Origin: Flaccisagitta enflata
Taxonomy: Eukaryota > Chaetognatha > Sagittoidea > Aphragmophora
DNA: 64,000 nucleotides
Direction of reading: 5' to 3'
NCBI GenBank assembly: GCA_965153355.1
Contig: OZ231126.1
Location: 73,966,001 to 74,030,000, forward strand
Position 1 is the first letter of the stretch. The number at the start of each line of letters is the position of its first letter. The translations under genes and the position numbers were made by a program. Positions 36,001 through 48,503 of the stretch are shown here, piece by piece. The notes under the pieces were generated by a model. The model was not told the DNA's origin and made no database searches. It was given only the letters and a program-made list of their open reading frames with translations.

Positions 36001-36773
36001 AACTAATACCCTAAGTGGGCACCTAGATTTCACATTTTTTCCCCATGTTGGCCATTTTTCAAAATTGGGAGTAAATTTTAGAACCCAATTTTTGGGTTTT
36101 TTAGCCAAAAAATGACAAATATGCAAGATTTTTTTGGAATTTTTTCATTTTTAGGTAAAGAATGTCAACATACATGTCCAAAAAAAATTTCAGACTCATA
36201 GCTCAAAAATTCAAAATTTTACTCAAAAAATGAAACATAGCCCTTTTTCAAAAAGTAGGCCTAGACTTTAAAATGCAATATCTCCGCTTCTACTTAACCA
36301 ATTTGGCTGAAATTTTGCATGTAAGTAGATAAAAGGCATATCTAACTTCGCCTAAAATTTCATGCAAATCGGTTTATGGGTATAGCGACAGCACGGTTTT
36401 GAAATTTTTTTTTTGAAAAAAATGCATTTTTTAGATGGGTACACTCAAAATTTTGACGTGTACCCATCCTGATCTTGTTCAGCACTAAAAACTGACCCTG
36501 TATGCAAATTTCCATGCTTTATTCCACAAATGCCGAGATTTTTTTTATCTTTTCGTAAAGGTCCTAGACTAGAAGGGGTGGGGATGGAAGTGGGGATGGG
36601 GTGGGGGGGGATGGGGATGGAAGTGGGGGTTGGGTGGGGTGAGGATAGAGATGGGTCAAGGTCTGCGATAATTGGTTTGGTGGAGGGCTGGGTAGCAGGG
36701 AGGAGAAAAAGGACGGAAACAATTGCTCAAGACGCCTTATAGGGTGGCCGTTGAAGGCAGTTTCCACGTTGAA

Positions 36774-38456
36774 GGCAGTTTCCACAATAAACTAGACTGG
36801 TGGTAATTAGGCGCCTGAATTCATTAATGTTGATAAGAATAATAGTTGCACCTAATTGCTTGAAATTTGAGCCTTTTGCTCAGAATTTAATACTCTTTTA
36901 GATCATATCAAAAAAATATTCTAATACTTAAGATGTGTTCAACTATGTTGATTTTTATCATAATCAGAGTAACATAAGCGTATCAGGGTGTTAACATATT
37001 AAGACACTCTCTTCAACAAGCCCCATTGGGTAACAATGCGTCCTCTACTTATCTCTATATAGAAAGAATTCCACTGTTATTGCAAATTGCAGTTCCTATA
37101 GTCAACATCCATTTTCATGGTTGAAAAATATTTCATTATTATTACATACCAATCAATAAAAATGTAGCTCTTATTTACTGATATGATACTTAAATAACAT
37201 AGAGCAAAAAAACCAATATGTATATTGGCAAAAGATCAGATCTGGAAGAGTATTAACTAACAATTTAAAGGGGTTTAATATAAAAAAAACTGAATGCTGG
37301 AGGTGGGAGGGATAGGGGCAGAATTCAAGCAGTCAGAATGAAAGATGTGGGGGAAGTTTTTCCGTAACTCAAGAGATGCAAGGACGCATCTAAAAATGAT
37401 TGAGAGTGGTGTGGGAGGGATTGAATTGATGATTGATGGATTTTTGAAAAAGGGTAATGGACGGAGGGATGGACCAACCAACGGACGGACAGACCCTCTT
37501 ATAGAGATGCAAGGACGCATCTAAAAATGATTGGGAGTGGTGTGGGAGGGATTGAATTGATGATTGATGGATTTTCTAAAAAGGGTAACGGACGGAGGGA
37601 TGGACCGACCAACGGACGGACAGACCCTCTTATAGAGATGCAAGGACGCATCTAAAAATGATTGGGAGTGGTGTGGGAGGGATTGAATTGATGATTGATG
37701 GATTTTCGAAAAAGGGTAACGGACGGACGGATGGACCAACTGATGGATGGACAGACCCTCTTATAGAGATGTGAGGACGCATCTAAAAATGATTGGGAGT
37801 GGAGTGGGAGGGATTGAATTGATAGTTGGATGGATTTTCGGAAGAGGGTAACGGACGGATGGACCGACCAACCAACGGACGGACAGACCCTTTTATAGAG
37901 ATGCGAGGACGCATCTAAAAATCAATATCTCCAGCTAGAATTGACATTCAGGTCTGAAATTTTGCATGTAACTTGGGTTATGTCTGTACTAAAGGGGAAA
38001 AAAAGAAATTTTTGATAATACCTAAGATATTACCATTTTAAGTATAGTATACCACTTTATATCAAAATAAAAAAAATCATCATCTTAAACAAACTTACTA
38101 TAAGTGAAATTATTCCATTAAAAATGTTTACCACAAAATCTTTAGTTCTTCTTTCTAGGGATTACAATTAAACAAAAATAACTTATAGTCGGGTAGGCTA
38201 AATGATAATTTGATGTCTTTTTCATAGTGGTTTTGAGTGTGACATCAGTGTGACATAAAAAAAGGGGTGTCTTTGCCATACTTTTTGCTACATAGCCTAT
38301 CAAACTTTTACGTATGAAGGATATTAGCTAAGGACTGAATCCCAGGTAATGTGTTGGAATAGCTTCCATCATGAGAAAAAAAGGAAAAGCATAATAAAAA
38401 CAATTCTTTTGCCTATTATATCATTTCAGCTGGGCCGGTTTATTGTGGAAATGACC
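36774..38456. mobile_element. MITE family A, copy 2
   Basis: Left GGCAGTTTCCACAATAAAC, right inverse GGTCATTTCCACAATAAACC. TSD TGAA at 36770-36773 and 38457-38460. The left terminus is preceded by an extra GTTGAAGGCAGTTTCCAC (about 36750). Interrupted by an H1 element with five tandem 3' ends (37015-37916). Confidence 0.85.
37015..37916 (+). mobile_element. H1 element with five tandem 3' termini
   Basis: It starts AACAAGCCCCATTGGGTAAC, then AATGCGTCC. The 3' hairpin AGATGCAAGGACGCATCT (with variants) occurs five times, at 37374, 37505, 37636, 37767 and 37899. The exact 131-bp spacing repeats (hairpin, A5, TGATTGGGAGTGGTGTGGGA, ..., GGGTAACGGACGGA, CCCTCTTATAG). The empty site in MITE A copies 1 and 3 reads TTCAAAAATCAA, so insertion was within an A-run. 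The 5' ATGCGTCC complements GGACGCAT. Confidence 0.85.
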
Positions 38457-38775
38457 TGAAGCAGGATTGGGAATGCAATGGGAGAACCACATTGTTTGGT
38501 TGAAGACAGACCGAGGGGGAATGGGGGGGGGGGGGAGGAGAAGAAGGGAGCCAAGAAAACAAAAGGCATTTCTAAGCTACATTATTTCTTCAATCCTAAA
38601 GACGCCAAAAGAAGTAAAAAACGCAACTAAAGTTGTAACATTTGACAAAAAATGAAACATAATCAGCTTTCTTAGCTTACTTCGTGGTCTAACGTGAAAA
38701 AAATTCTTCATGTCTGGTCTTAAATCCAAAACAATTCATCATCTTTACCGTGTTTCAGGTTTAAGATTCCGATTC

Positions 38776-39073
<298 letters not shown>

Positions 39074-39144
39074 TGAAAAACAATCATGCGATATCACAGC
39101 TGCAGCTGTAGAGATTAAGGCTGAGAAAACGAAGAATGAAAGGG

Positions 39145-39554
<410 letters not shown>

Positions 39555-39576
39555 TGCTGAAAAACATAAGAGGAAA

Positions 39577-39965
<389 letters not shown>

Positions 39966-40161
39966 ATAAAAAATGAAAGAAAGAACGAAAAAATAAAGAA
40001 AGAAAAATGAGAAGAAAAGAAAGTAAAAACAGAAGGAGAAGAGAAAGACATAATGAAAAAAAGAAAAAAAGAATAGAGATATAAAGACAACCGAAATTTC
40101 CTATATAACAAATTAGAAAGTGATAAGTCGCAAAAGGTCAGCGGTACCCGATGCTGCAATT

Positions 40162-40543
40162 CAGGCCTGATTTTAGAGCGAGCCCGCGAGCCCGATGCTC
40201 TCTATTTTGCTCTCGGGCTCTCATGTTTTACAAGCACTGAGCCCGACAGGCTCTCTCTCAATGGGATGGGTTCAAAGCACACAAGCTGATTGAGTGAAAT
40301 ATTTGAAAAATCGTCCATGTTTTGGGTAGTTTATCAATTTTTCACAAATTGAATCATCTTGGTATTGATCTTTTAATCATAACATCATATAATCGGTAGC
40401 TACTATTACAAATCCAGGCTGATATGATTGCAAAATTTGGCATGACATTTTTACCGGGCTCATGGTTTTGCTTTCGGGCTCTGTCAAATTGCGGGTTGCG
40501 AGCCCGACTGGCTCAGCCAAAAAAATCACTAAAATCAGGCCTG
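40162..40543. mobile_element. hAT-like MITE, CAGGCCTGATTTTAG type, copy 1
   Basis: Inverted ends CAGGCCTGATTTTAGAGCGA and CAGGCCTGATTTTAGTGA. Inner blocks are AGCCCGATGCTCTCTATTTT and CAAAGCACACAAGCTGATTG. Homologous to the element at 63326-63879, where an 8-bp TSD is intact. Here the flanking octamers do not match. Confidence 0.75.
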
Positions 40544-40574
40544 AGGCGATGCTCAAAAGTTAGTGTAAAAGGTA

Positions 40575-40766
40575 AAAAGGCCGGATACACGGCTACCCCA
40601 GTCGCGTGAGGGTGGGCAGGGGCCGTAACTGAGGTCACCAGATCATTTGGGCAGGCGCAGTGAGGCCAAAAACTGCAAAAAAAAAGAAAGTAAAGTGTGA
40701 CCAACGGACTGACGGACCGACGGACTGACAAAGCGGGGTGTAGAGTCTTGTGCACGCAACTAAAAA
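40575..40766 (+). mobile_element. H1 element
   Basis: AAGGCCGGATACACGGCTAC, then CAGTCGCGTGAGGGTGGGCA and a GACTGACGGACC tract. It ends in a slightly decayed hairpin, AGTCTTGTGCACGCAACT plus A5. Confidence 0.75.
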
Positions 40767-41336
40767 GATAGTGAGGCAAAGGACCAGAAAGGGTTTATGC
40801 TCTTGGAGCTGAGATTTTTAGCTTTTGGTTTAAATTTTGAGCTATTCAACTAAGGCTAGGTTTTGGGACTCATGGCTTGGATGTGGGCCTCAAGGCTGGG
40901 GTTGGAGAACAGAGGAGAAAAAGATGGAAAAGTTTTCTCATTTGTGAAAGCATGGGTCATTGGCCCCATCTAGACCGCTTCCCAAAAAGAAAGAAAAGAA
41001 AAGAAAAAAACAAGGCCGGATACACGGCCACCAGTTGCGGACGGGTGGGCAGGGGCAGAAATGCTAGTTTCCTCACTTTTCGACTCGTGTCCGCGGACCG
41101 ACCAACCAACCAACCAGCCAACCAACCAGGGATAAGGATGCGATCCGGGATGCGAATGCGAACGCACAGGATGCGCGAGATTTTGGTAAACGCGGATAAG
41201 GATGCGAACGCATCTGATAGAATATAGCAGTGGATGCGAACGCGCATCCTCCCCAAGCGCTCGCATCCATGCTTTTCTGCCCTGTCCTTGTCCTCGACCT
41301 CCAAATTCAAAACAAAAACACCATAAAATGGTCGTG

Positions 41337-41458
41337 ATTGTGTGTGTGCGTTTATGTGTGTGCATTTGTGTGTGCATGTGCGTGTGCGTGCGCGTGTGCG
41401 TGCGCGTGTGCGTGTGCTTGTGTGCGCGTGTGTGCGTGTGTGCGTGTGTGAGTGTGTG
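41337..41458. repeat. (GT)n/(GTGC)n microsatellite
   Basis: GT repeat interspersed with GC steps. Confidence 0.9.
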
Positions 41459-41524
41459 TAACCTCAGGTTACTTTTTCTTTTTCTTCTTTGTTTTTTTCT
41501 TCGTCTTTCATGAATTCTTTATTT

Positions 41525-41663
41525 CTGCTCTTTCCTTCATTCCTTCTTTCTTCCCTGTTTCTTTCTTCCCTTCTTCCTTTCATTCCTTCTTCCTTTCATT
41601 CCTTCTTCCTTTCATTCCTTCTTCCTTTCATTCCTTCTTCCTTTGTTTGTTTGTTTGTTTGTT

Positions 41664-41720
<57 letters not shown>
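41525..41720. repeat. (TTCCTTTCATTCC)n and (CTTT)n
   Basis: About four units of a 16-bp TTCATTCCTTCTTCCT repeat, then GTTT and CTTT runs. Confidence 0.85.
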
Positions 41721-42084
41721 TTTTCTATTTCCTTTCCATAAGAGAAAGTGTAGGAAGCGTTGGAAACGCGTAACGCGAACGCGTTAGCAACCAAAAACCA
41801 TGGATGCGATGCGTAACGCGATGCGCGAGCTGCTTAAAAACGCGAAAGCGAACGCTTTTGAAAATCCCGCGCATCCTTGTCCCTGCAACCGACCAACGGA
41901 CGGACAAAGCCTCTTTTAGAGTTGCGTGTACGCAACTAAAAAGAAGAAGAAAAATGGTGAAGTGAGGAATTAAGGATCGAGTGAGAGAAACCGAAAGATT
42001 TTTGGAATATTCCACTTTGATTTTTCCCCTCATCCATTTCCATTCACAAACTCGTGTCAAAAATTCCTTCGTTTTCCTCCTCCT

Positions 42085-42092
42085 CATCGTCG

Positions 42093-42187
<95 letters not shown>

Positions 42188-42206
42188 GGCGTCTTCATCA
42201 TCATCG

Positions 42207-42272
<66 letters not shown>

Positions 42273-42384
42273 ATATGATAATCATCATCATCATCGCTAA
42301 CATCATCATCATCATCATCATCATTTTCATTTTATCCATCATCATCATAATCATCATCATAACTGTCATAATCATCATCATCAG

Positions 42385-42462
<78 letters not shown>

Positions 42463-42580
42463 AATCATCTTCATCGCTATAATCTGCATCATCATTTTCA
42501 TTTTATCCATCATCATCATGATCATTATCATCATAACTGTCATCATTATCATTGTTATCGCTATCATCATCATCGTCATA
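42085..42580. repeat. (CAT)n trinucleotide microsatellite, ~495 bp
   Basis: Nearly pure, with a larger duplicated segment: CATCATCATTTTCATTTTAT-type spacers at about 42322 and 42491. Confidence 0.95.
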
Positions 42581-42589
42581 GTACCTATT

Positions 42590-43046
42590 CACCAATTATT
42601 GGGACAGCGACACTGATAGAAAATCTATGATAAGCATATGCCAAGTTGACAGTAAGATAAATTTAAAGTGGAGTGTCTCAGTACCTTCCCGCTAACATGG
42701 TTAAATTTTCACATCACTGTGCAGATAAAAAGTATGATTTTCATAGTATAACTTGTGTTGCTGTCCCGATTATTAATGTATCTGTGTTAACTTCTTCTTT
42801 TCCTGTCAAATGCCTCCCATATTTGTGGACGTGAGTGCTTCTACCTCATCGACGATGTCCCCTCAAATGGCACATCCTTCTCCTCATCATCCTTCTCCTC
42901 TTTCACTTCCTCCTTCTCCTCTACTTCTTCCACATCCTCAACGCCAATGTGAATCACGGAGAGAAACGTCTTCTCGAGAAAAATTTAACATTGTTCGCAT
43001 TTTCATTCTTTTCCCTTTTTCCCTCTGTTTTGGGGACAGAGAGAAA
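42590..43046. other. No gene recognised
   Basis: Mixed sequence with CTCCTT-rich stretches near 42860-42930. No exon supported. Confidence 0.4.
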
Positions 43047-43519
43047 TAGTCCGAAAAGCATTAGATGGTCAGCGGTACCCGTGCCCTGCCTAAGTAGGTT
43101 GTGCTTGAAGTTGAAGGGGAAGCAGAGCAGCGGCCCCAAAGGGGTTGATGACCTATGCTTTCACACACATGGGAATTTTATCCTCTTTCTCCTCCTCTTC
43201 CTTCGTCTCCCCCCTCAAATCTCAGTCTCAAGGCTCAAAATCCAGTCTCGAGGTCCAAATCCTAGCCTCAAGGCCCAAATCCTAGCCTGGAGGCCCAGAT
43301 CCTGTCTTGAGGCCCAAATCTCAGCCTTGTGGTTGGGATCTGGGCCGCTTGGCTGACATTCGGACCTCAAGGCTGAGATTTCGGCCTCAAAGCTGAGATT
43401 TGGGCCACAAGACTGGAATTTGGGTTTAAGACTAAGATTTGAGGGGAGGGGCGGAGAAGAAGGAGGAGAAAGAGGAGAAGAAGGAGGAAATTCCCCATAT
43501 GTGTGAAAGCATAGGTCAG
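43047..43519 (+). mobile_element. H4 element, right terminus missing
   Basis: Begins ATAGTCCGAAAAGCATTAGA, with left arm GGCCCCAAAGGGGTTGATGA and CATGGGAATTTTATCC mirrored at 43480-43515. It stops at GAAAGCATAGGTCA without the usual GGGGCCGCTGCCC end. The centre is a reversing 20-bp GGCCTCAAGGCTGAGATTTG array. Confidence 0.7.
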
Positions 43520-43859
43520 CCAATAAGATTATTCTTTACTTCCGAGAAGCAAAGATTTTCCCCTAAAAGGTTCCGACATGAGGAGTCTGTTTCACATGAT
43601 AATTTTTTGAAAAAAATTATGACAATTTTTGACAACAAATACTCTTAGATAATAGATTCATGAAACACCTACACAAATTTTAGGTGATTTTTCACTGAAA
43701 TAGAGAAAAAATTATTCATGATAACTGTAAGGCTGATCTACCAAAGAAAATTTCATTTTTCTCATTTTTTTCATAGCTATATTTCAAGACCTTCCCACTC
43801 TGTCACTCTGTTTCTGAGAAGCTGCGCTTCTCGCTTCTCCACAATCTGTACGTCTGGCA

Positions 43860-44152
43860 TAGGTCAAAATCTCAGTCAAGAGGCCAAGATACACGCCTTG
43901 AGGCCCAAATATCAGTCTCCAGGCTAGGATTTGGGCCTTGAGGCTAGGATTTGGGCCTTGAGGCTGGGATGTGGGCCTCAAGACTGGATTTGGGCCTTGA
44001 GACTGGAATTTGGGCCTCGAGACTGGGATTTAAGGGGAGGAGGTCATCGACCCGTTGGGGCCGCTGCCCTGCTCCCCCCTCAATTTCAACCACAACCTAC
44101 TTGGGCAGGGCACGGGTACCGCTGACCATCTAAAGCTTTTGCGACTATTCTT
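43860..44152 (-). mobile_element. H4 fragment, minus
   Basis: A 20-bp array of GGCCTTGAGGCTAGGATTTG units, then GGTCATCGACCCGTTGGGGC and the 5' end GGTCAGCGGTACCCGTGCCC read on the minus strand. It ends AATAGTCGCAAAAGCTTTAG near 44152. Confidence 0.65.
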
Positions 44153-44159
44153 CTTCTCC

Positions 44160-44637
44160 TTCTTCATACCCCCCCTCAAATCCCAGTCTCCAGGCCCAAA
44201 TCCCAGCCTCGAGGCCCAAATCCTAGCCTCAAGGCCCAAATCTTAGCCTGGAGGCCTATATTCCAGCCTTGAGGCCAAAATCTCAGCCTCAAGGTCCAAA
44301 TCCCAGCTAATAGGCCTAGGTCCCAGCCTTGAGGTCCAATTCTCAGCCTCCAGGCTAGGATTTGGGGCTTAGAGGCTAAGATTTGGGCCTCAAGGTGGGG
44401 ATTTTGGCCTCGAGACTGGGATTTGGGCCTCAAGACTGGGATTTGGGCCTCAAGACTGGGATTTGAGGGGGGGACGGAGGAGAAGAAGAAGAAGGACGAG
44501 AAAATTCCCCATATGTGTGAAAGCATAGGTCATCGACCCCTTCAGTGCCGCTGCCCTGCTTCCCCTTCAACTTCATGCTAAAACTACTTAGGCAGGGCAC
44601 GGGCACCGCTGACCATCTAACGCTTTTTCGACTATTA
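44160..44637 (-). mobile_element. H4 element, minus
   Basis: Adjacent second minus-strand copy. Reversing 20-bp array, then GGTCATCGACCCCTTCAGTG and the 5' end GGTCAGCGGTGCCCGTGCCC. It ends ATAGTCGAAAAAGCGTTAGA. The left inverted terminus is missing. Confidence 0.65.
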
Positions 44638-44639
44638 AT

Positions 44640-45168
44640 AATGGTTATATCAAAATATTAGTAAAAAAGATTTAAAAAGACATTGTCTTTAAACTTGATA
44701 TTTTCAAAATCACTGATGAAATATTTCAAATAGAAAAGTAGTTTTTTAAGAAGGTCACAAACTGTCGATCAAGACAGTATCTGTGCTCGTATATAGAATA
44801 TATTGCGGCTAGCATTGACCTTTGTCAACCAATCTTGACAACCAACTTCGTTTATATCGAAAGAAAATCTATTAGCTGTATTTCATCAATTACTTTTTTT
44901 TTTAATCAACCGCATCTCTCAAAACATGACAAATGTCGTCTTTTTGATTTCTACTGACAGGTTTTAGGATTCATTTCGAAGTTACAATTTGTGAGTTGAA
45001 ATTTGATTTTACAAGTTCATTGATTGATTGTTTATCTATTTATTGTTTTATTGATCGATTGATTGATTTGTGAGTATTTGTCAAGAATAGGCATACAACA
45101 ATTGTAGTTTTTTTTCTGCTCTGAAAATATAATTGGGACATCAAAATACTCCAAATTGGTTGTTGGAA
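44640..45168. other. No gene recognised
   Basis: AT-rich unique sequence in intron 1. Nothing supported on either strand. Confidence 0.4.
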
Positions 45169-45169
45169 A

Positions 45170-45320
45170 TTCATTCATTCAATAGTTAATCTTTATTTTT
45201 TCATTCGTTCATTCATTCATTTATTCATTCATTCATTCATTCATTCATTTATTCATTCATTCATTCATTCATTCATTCATTCATTCATTCATTCAGTCAT
45301 TGATTCATTCATTATTTGAA
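45170..45320. repeat. (ATTC)n microsatellite
   Basis: About 30 ATTC units with some ATTT variants. Confidence 0.9.
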
Positions 45321-45418
45321 ATTTTGTCAGGAAACCAATCATTTAATTCATTCATTAGTTTTGTTTCGTCAGTAACGTTGAAAAGCCGGAAGCACTAAAT
45401 CTGTCCGGTTTGAAAATA

Positions 45419-45850
45419 CACTCTTTTTTTTTTATAAGAACGTCATTTTTTTTTTTTTTTGAAGGCTTCATGTTCTTATTTTCAAGGCCAAATAAAGCCT
45501 TCAACGTTCTTAGAGCGTTCTTAATTTCAGATACTATATAAACTATAGAAAACCTTATAATATACTATTACTCAATTATACTAAATATATTTCTATGAAA
45601 TACTGTTAAAACAAATGTCAATCATTAAAGTTTGGGGATATCTTTATGATAATCATTTAAAGATTATAAAATATCATCTTAATTATACTAAAATTCAAGT
45701 GTTTTCTTAATGTTCTTTAAGTATTATTTTAAGCGAATTTCTTTTCTTAAGATTTGAAGCCTTCGTATGTTCTTAAGATATTCTTAATTTTGGGGCCATT
45801 CGAAGCCTTGATGTTCTTATAAACTAGGTTCTTATAAAAAAAAAAGAGTG
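45419..45850. mobile_element. MITE with TA TSD and CACTCTTTTT termini
   Basis: Ends CACTCTTTTTTTTTTATAAG and its inverse (ATAAAAAAAAAAGAGTG). TSD TA at 45417-45418 and 45851-45852. Subterminal inverted GAAGGCTTCATGTTCTTAT / GAAGCCTTGATGTTCTTAT. It lies 129 bp upstream of exon 2. Confidence 0.85.
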
Positions 45851-45979
45851 TAGACCGTTTCCGCATCCCCGCACGTCGTAACCAAGGAATTGAGAGCCTC
45901 TTGACCTTCTTTTTTCTTGACCTGATTTTTTATTTCCATTTCCGCTCTATTTTATTTTTAAGCTTTCATCCTATCACAG

Positions 45980-46204
45980 GAAATTCGTTCGATTCTATCG
46001 AGGCAACTGCGTCTAGATGGCGACGATCACAATTCAGCCAATCAGGAGGCGGCATTTTAAGCAACGTGCAATTGTCCTCGCCAATCAGAACGTCGCCTTT
46101 TGGTCTGCAGAAAAAAGAACAACGTAAAACCGTCACCGATTTTCTCGTCAATCAAAATCTCCAACAATCCAATAACATTAAAACCGCGCATCACAAAAAG
46201 CATG
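45980..46204 (+). CDS. Exon 2 of the FGF-like gene
   Basis: Acceptor ctatcacag; donor ATG/gtgaga. 225 nt, phase 1 to phase 1. Encodes about residues 274-348 of the long form, Ser/Gln/Asn-rich with basic patches (RWRRSQ, KKEQRK, HHKKHG) and a TSPF segment. No cysteines and no known domain; it looks like the disordered N-terminal extension of the secreted product. The frame stays open past the donor into the following ATG repeat, so retention would add poly-Met. The phase match on both sides supports splicing. Confidence 0.75.
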
Positions 46205-46216
46205 GTGAGATGAAGA

Positions 46217-46480
<264 letters not shown>

Positions 46481-46511
46481 GACGGTGATGATTGTGATTT
46501 TTTTTTCACAG

Positions 46512-46578
46512 GTGATTATCAATCGAAAATGATGAAATCCACTTCAAAAGAAGACAACATGTCAAAGTATTACAAAAA
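46512..46578 (+). CDS. Exon 3 of the FGF-like gene
   Basis: 67-nt exon; acceptor tttttttttcacag, donor gtaagc. Phase 1 in, phase 2 out. Encodes GDYQSKMMKSTSKEDNMSKY plus the start of a lysine run that continues into exon 4 (YKKKLRRQ). Too short for independent recognition; support comes from the exact phase fit. Confidence 0.7.
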
Positions 46579-46689
46579 GTAAGCATAGATTAGTTGCATG
46601 CTTGTCTTTTATTATATTTCACGAATGTTCATGCGCTATCATTTTTCGACGGTCCAAGAATCGTCAACCCATAAATCTTTATTTACTAG

Positions 46690-46905
46690 GTTGGATGGGT
46701 GGGTGGTTAATTGGTTGGTCAGTCAATCGGATGGTCGGTTGGTCTATTTATCAGTTGATTGGTCCGTTGGTTGGTCGGTCAGTTGGTGGGTCAGTTGATC
46801 GGGTGTTTTTTGGATCACTGCCCCTGTTCAAATGTTTGGTTAGCCCATTTCACAACTACCCCTGCTCAGTGCCCACCCGCCGAGTGTCCAGCCTTGTTGA
46901 CGATC
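46690..46905 (-). mobile_element. Decayed H1 element inside intron 3
   Basis: A GGTTGGTC/GGTCGGTC tract. Minus-strand AACAAGGCTGGACACTCGGC, followed by GGGTGGGCA, lies at the right. It occupies much of the 354-bp intron 3 (46579-46932). Confidence 0.55.
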
Positions 46906-46932
46906 GTGTTGATGTCGATATCATTTCTTCAG

Positions 46933-47326
46933 AAAACTTCGCCGTCAGAAACAAGAAGAACGACTTTACTTCAAAATCAAAAAGTTTGTAGTCCGCGAAT
47001 GCCGCCAGCAAACTGAGACCCACCATCAACTCAGACAGCGATCCATCCGCGCTGGCAGCGATACAAGGAGCGCAACCGGCAGCGGCAGCGATGGCGGTAC
47101 ACCAAAAAAGAAAGGCGTTCGGAAAGGTGGTAAACGACGCGCGGCGGAAGGAGCGGCAGCGGCAAATGGCGTAAAGCGTCGAGCGGCGGCGGCGGAGGAG
47201 GAGGCAGGAAAAGGTGGTAAACGACGTGCAGCAGCGGCTCGTGCTGTTAGACGCCACGTTAGGAAACGCCACAAGGAAGCGGCGGCACTTCAGTGCGACT
47301 TCAAACTCAAACAAATTATGCATCAG
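46933..47326 (+). CDS. Exon 4 of the FGF-like gene (basic region)
   Basis: 394 nt; acceptor catttcttcag, donor CAG/gtacag. Phase 2 in, phase 0 out. Encodes residues about 371-502. It opens with KLRRQKQEERLYFKIKKFVV and a single Cys, then a long Arg/Lys/Ala/Gly-rich stretch. Two GKGGKRRAA-type repeats and several KRR clusters (potential heparin-binding, nuclear or basic cleavage sites; inference) are visible. It ends with LQCDFKLKQIMHQ. The GC content and Ala codon use (GCG-rich) contrast sharply with the AT-rich surroundings. Reading past the donor meets a TGA about 60 nt later. Confidence 0.75.
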
Positions 47327-47837
47327 GTACAGTACATGTTTATCAGTTACAAAGGCACGACAAATGGATGGCTTTACGGCATATGACACTGTATCAGTTC
47401 CTCTACATCTTTGGACAGTAGGGTGACCAAAAGTATGGTCAAATTCAAATTTCATCTCCCTCGCGGGAGAAACCTGACCATTTCAATCAGAGATGATGAC
47501 CCTGAAATCTGGTGATGATCAGATAAAGTTTACTCATGACCGCCACTCCCATTATATCCCATAGAAAATGCATAAGAAAGATTCTGGTCTTATTCTAGCC
47601 CTATGTTTTACAATGGGAATGGGTTGGGTGGCGGTTATGAGTAAATTTTATCTGATCATCACCAGATTTTAGAGTCATCATTTGTGGTGGAAATGGACAC
47701 ATTTCTCCCGCAAGGAACACAAAATTTGGATTTGACTATACTTTCAGTCACCCTGTTGGACAGGGTGCGTGCCCGTATGTCCTGTATGAGGACCATTTTT
47801 TTCACTTTGCAGTATTGGTATCTATTCAGCTGCTGTT

Positions 47838-47920
47838 TAGTCGTGGACACGGTGCACATAAGGGGCTTTGTCCGTTTGTTTGTTATTCCGTCAATCCGCC
47901 CCTACCTTCTGTGTAGTAAT
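47838..47920 (-). mobile_element. H1 3'-end remnant
   Basis: TTTAGTCGTGGACACGGTGC, then GGGGCTTTGTCCGTTTGTTT. Decayed. Confidence 0.4.
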
Positions 47921-48503
47921 CTATCCCTCGGATCACTCAGCAGTTTTAATGAAGGCAGTTTCCACAATAAACTTTGCTGGCGGAAATTAGGGGCCTGAAT
48001 TCGTTAATATTGATAAAGATGTCATAATTTCCTAATGGTTGCACTAAATAGCTTGAAATTTGAGCTTTTGCTCAGACCTTGATACTCTTTTAGATCATAT
48101 AAAAAGTATATTCTAATACTAAAAATGTGTTCAATTATAATAATTTTTATCAAAATAAGAGTAACTCAAGTGTAAAAGGGTGTTAACAAATTAGGATACT
48201 ATTTTCAAAAATCAACTTTTCCAGCTAGAATAAACATTAGGGTCCAAAATTTTGCATGTAACTTGGGTTATGTCTGTACTAAAGAGGGAAAAAAGAAATT
48301 TTTGGTAATCGCTTTGATATTGCCATTCTAAGTATAGTATATTACTATTTGTCAAAATCAGATAAATCATCATTTTGGAAAAATCAACTAAAAGTGAAAC
48401 TTTTCGATACTTAATAACAATTGGTCACCATCAAATCTTTAGTACTTCTCTAAGGATTGCAATTAAACCAAAATGACCTATATTTGGGTAGGTGTAAGAG
48501 TGA

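Larger units (their letters stand above)
29487..36569. mobile_element. 7.1-kb foldback transposon
   Basis: The two halves are inverted. Left start GTCTAGGACCTTAGCGAAAA equals the reverse complement of the right end, and both arms contain GTCAGTTTTTATTGCTGAAC-type and TGGGTACACxTCAAAATTTT blocks. TA occurs on both sides (29485-29486, 36570-36571). Each arm contains four tandem units. No transposase frame was recognised. The structure matches the general form of foldback elements (long TIRs made of direct repeats), but the family is unknown. Confidence 0.85.
41009..41942 (+). mobile_element. Long H1 element with GATGCGAACGC core
   Basis: The 5' end is AACAAGGCCGGATACACGGC, with CAGTTGCGGACGGGTGGGCA following. 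The 3' hairpin is AGTTGCGTGTACGCAACT (41920-41937) plus A5. The core has CG-rich degenerate GATGCGAACGC units at 41127-41275 and again at 41752-41880, around (GT)n and (CTTT)n microsatellites. Confidence 0.75.

Noticed and set aside
46856-47455. 199-codon minus-strand frame opposite exon 4
   Set aside because: It is the antisense of exon 4; plus-strand exon 4 fits splice sites and phase, the minus frame does not.
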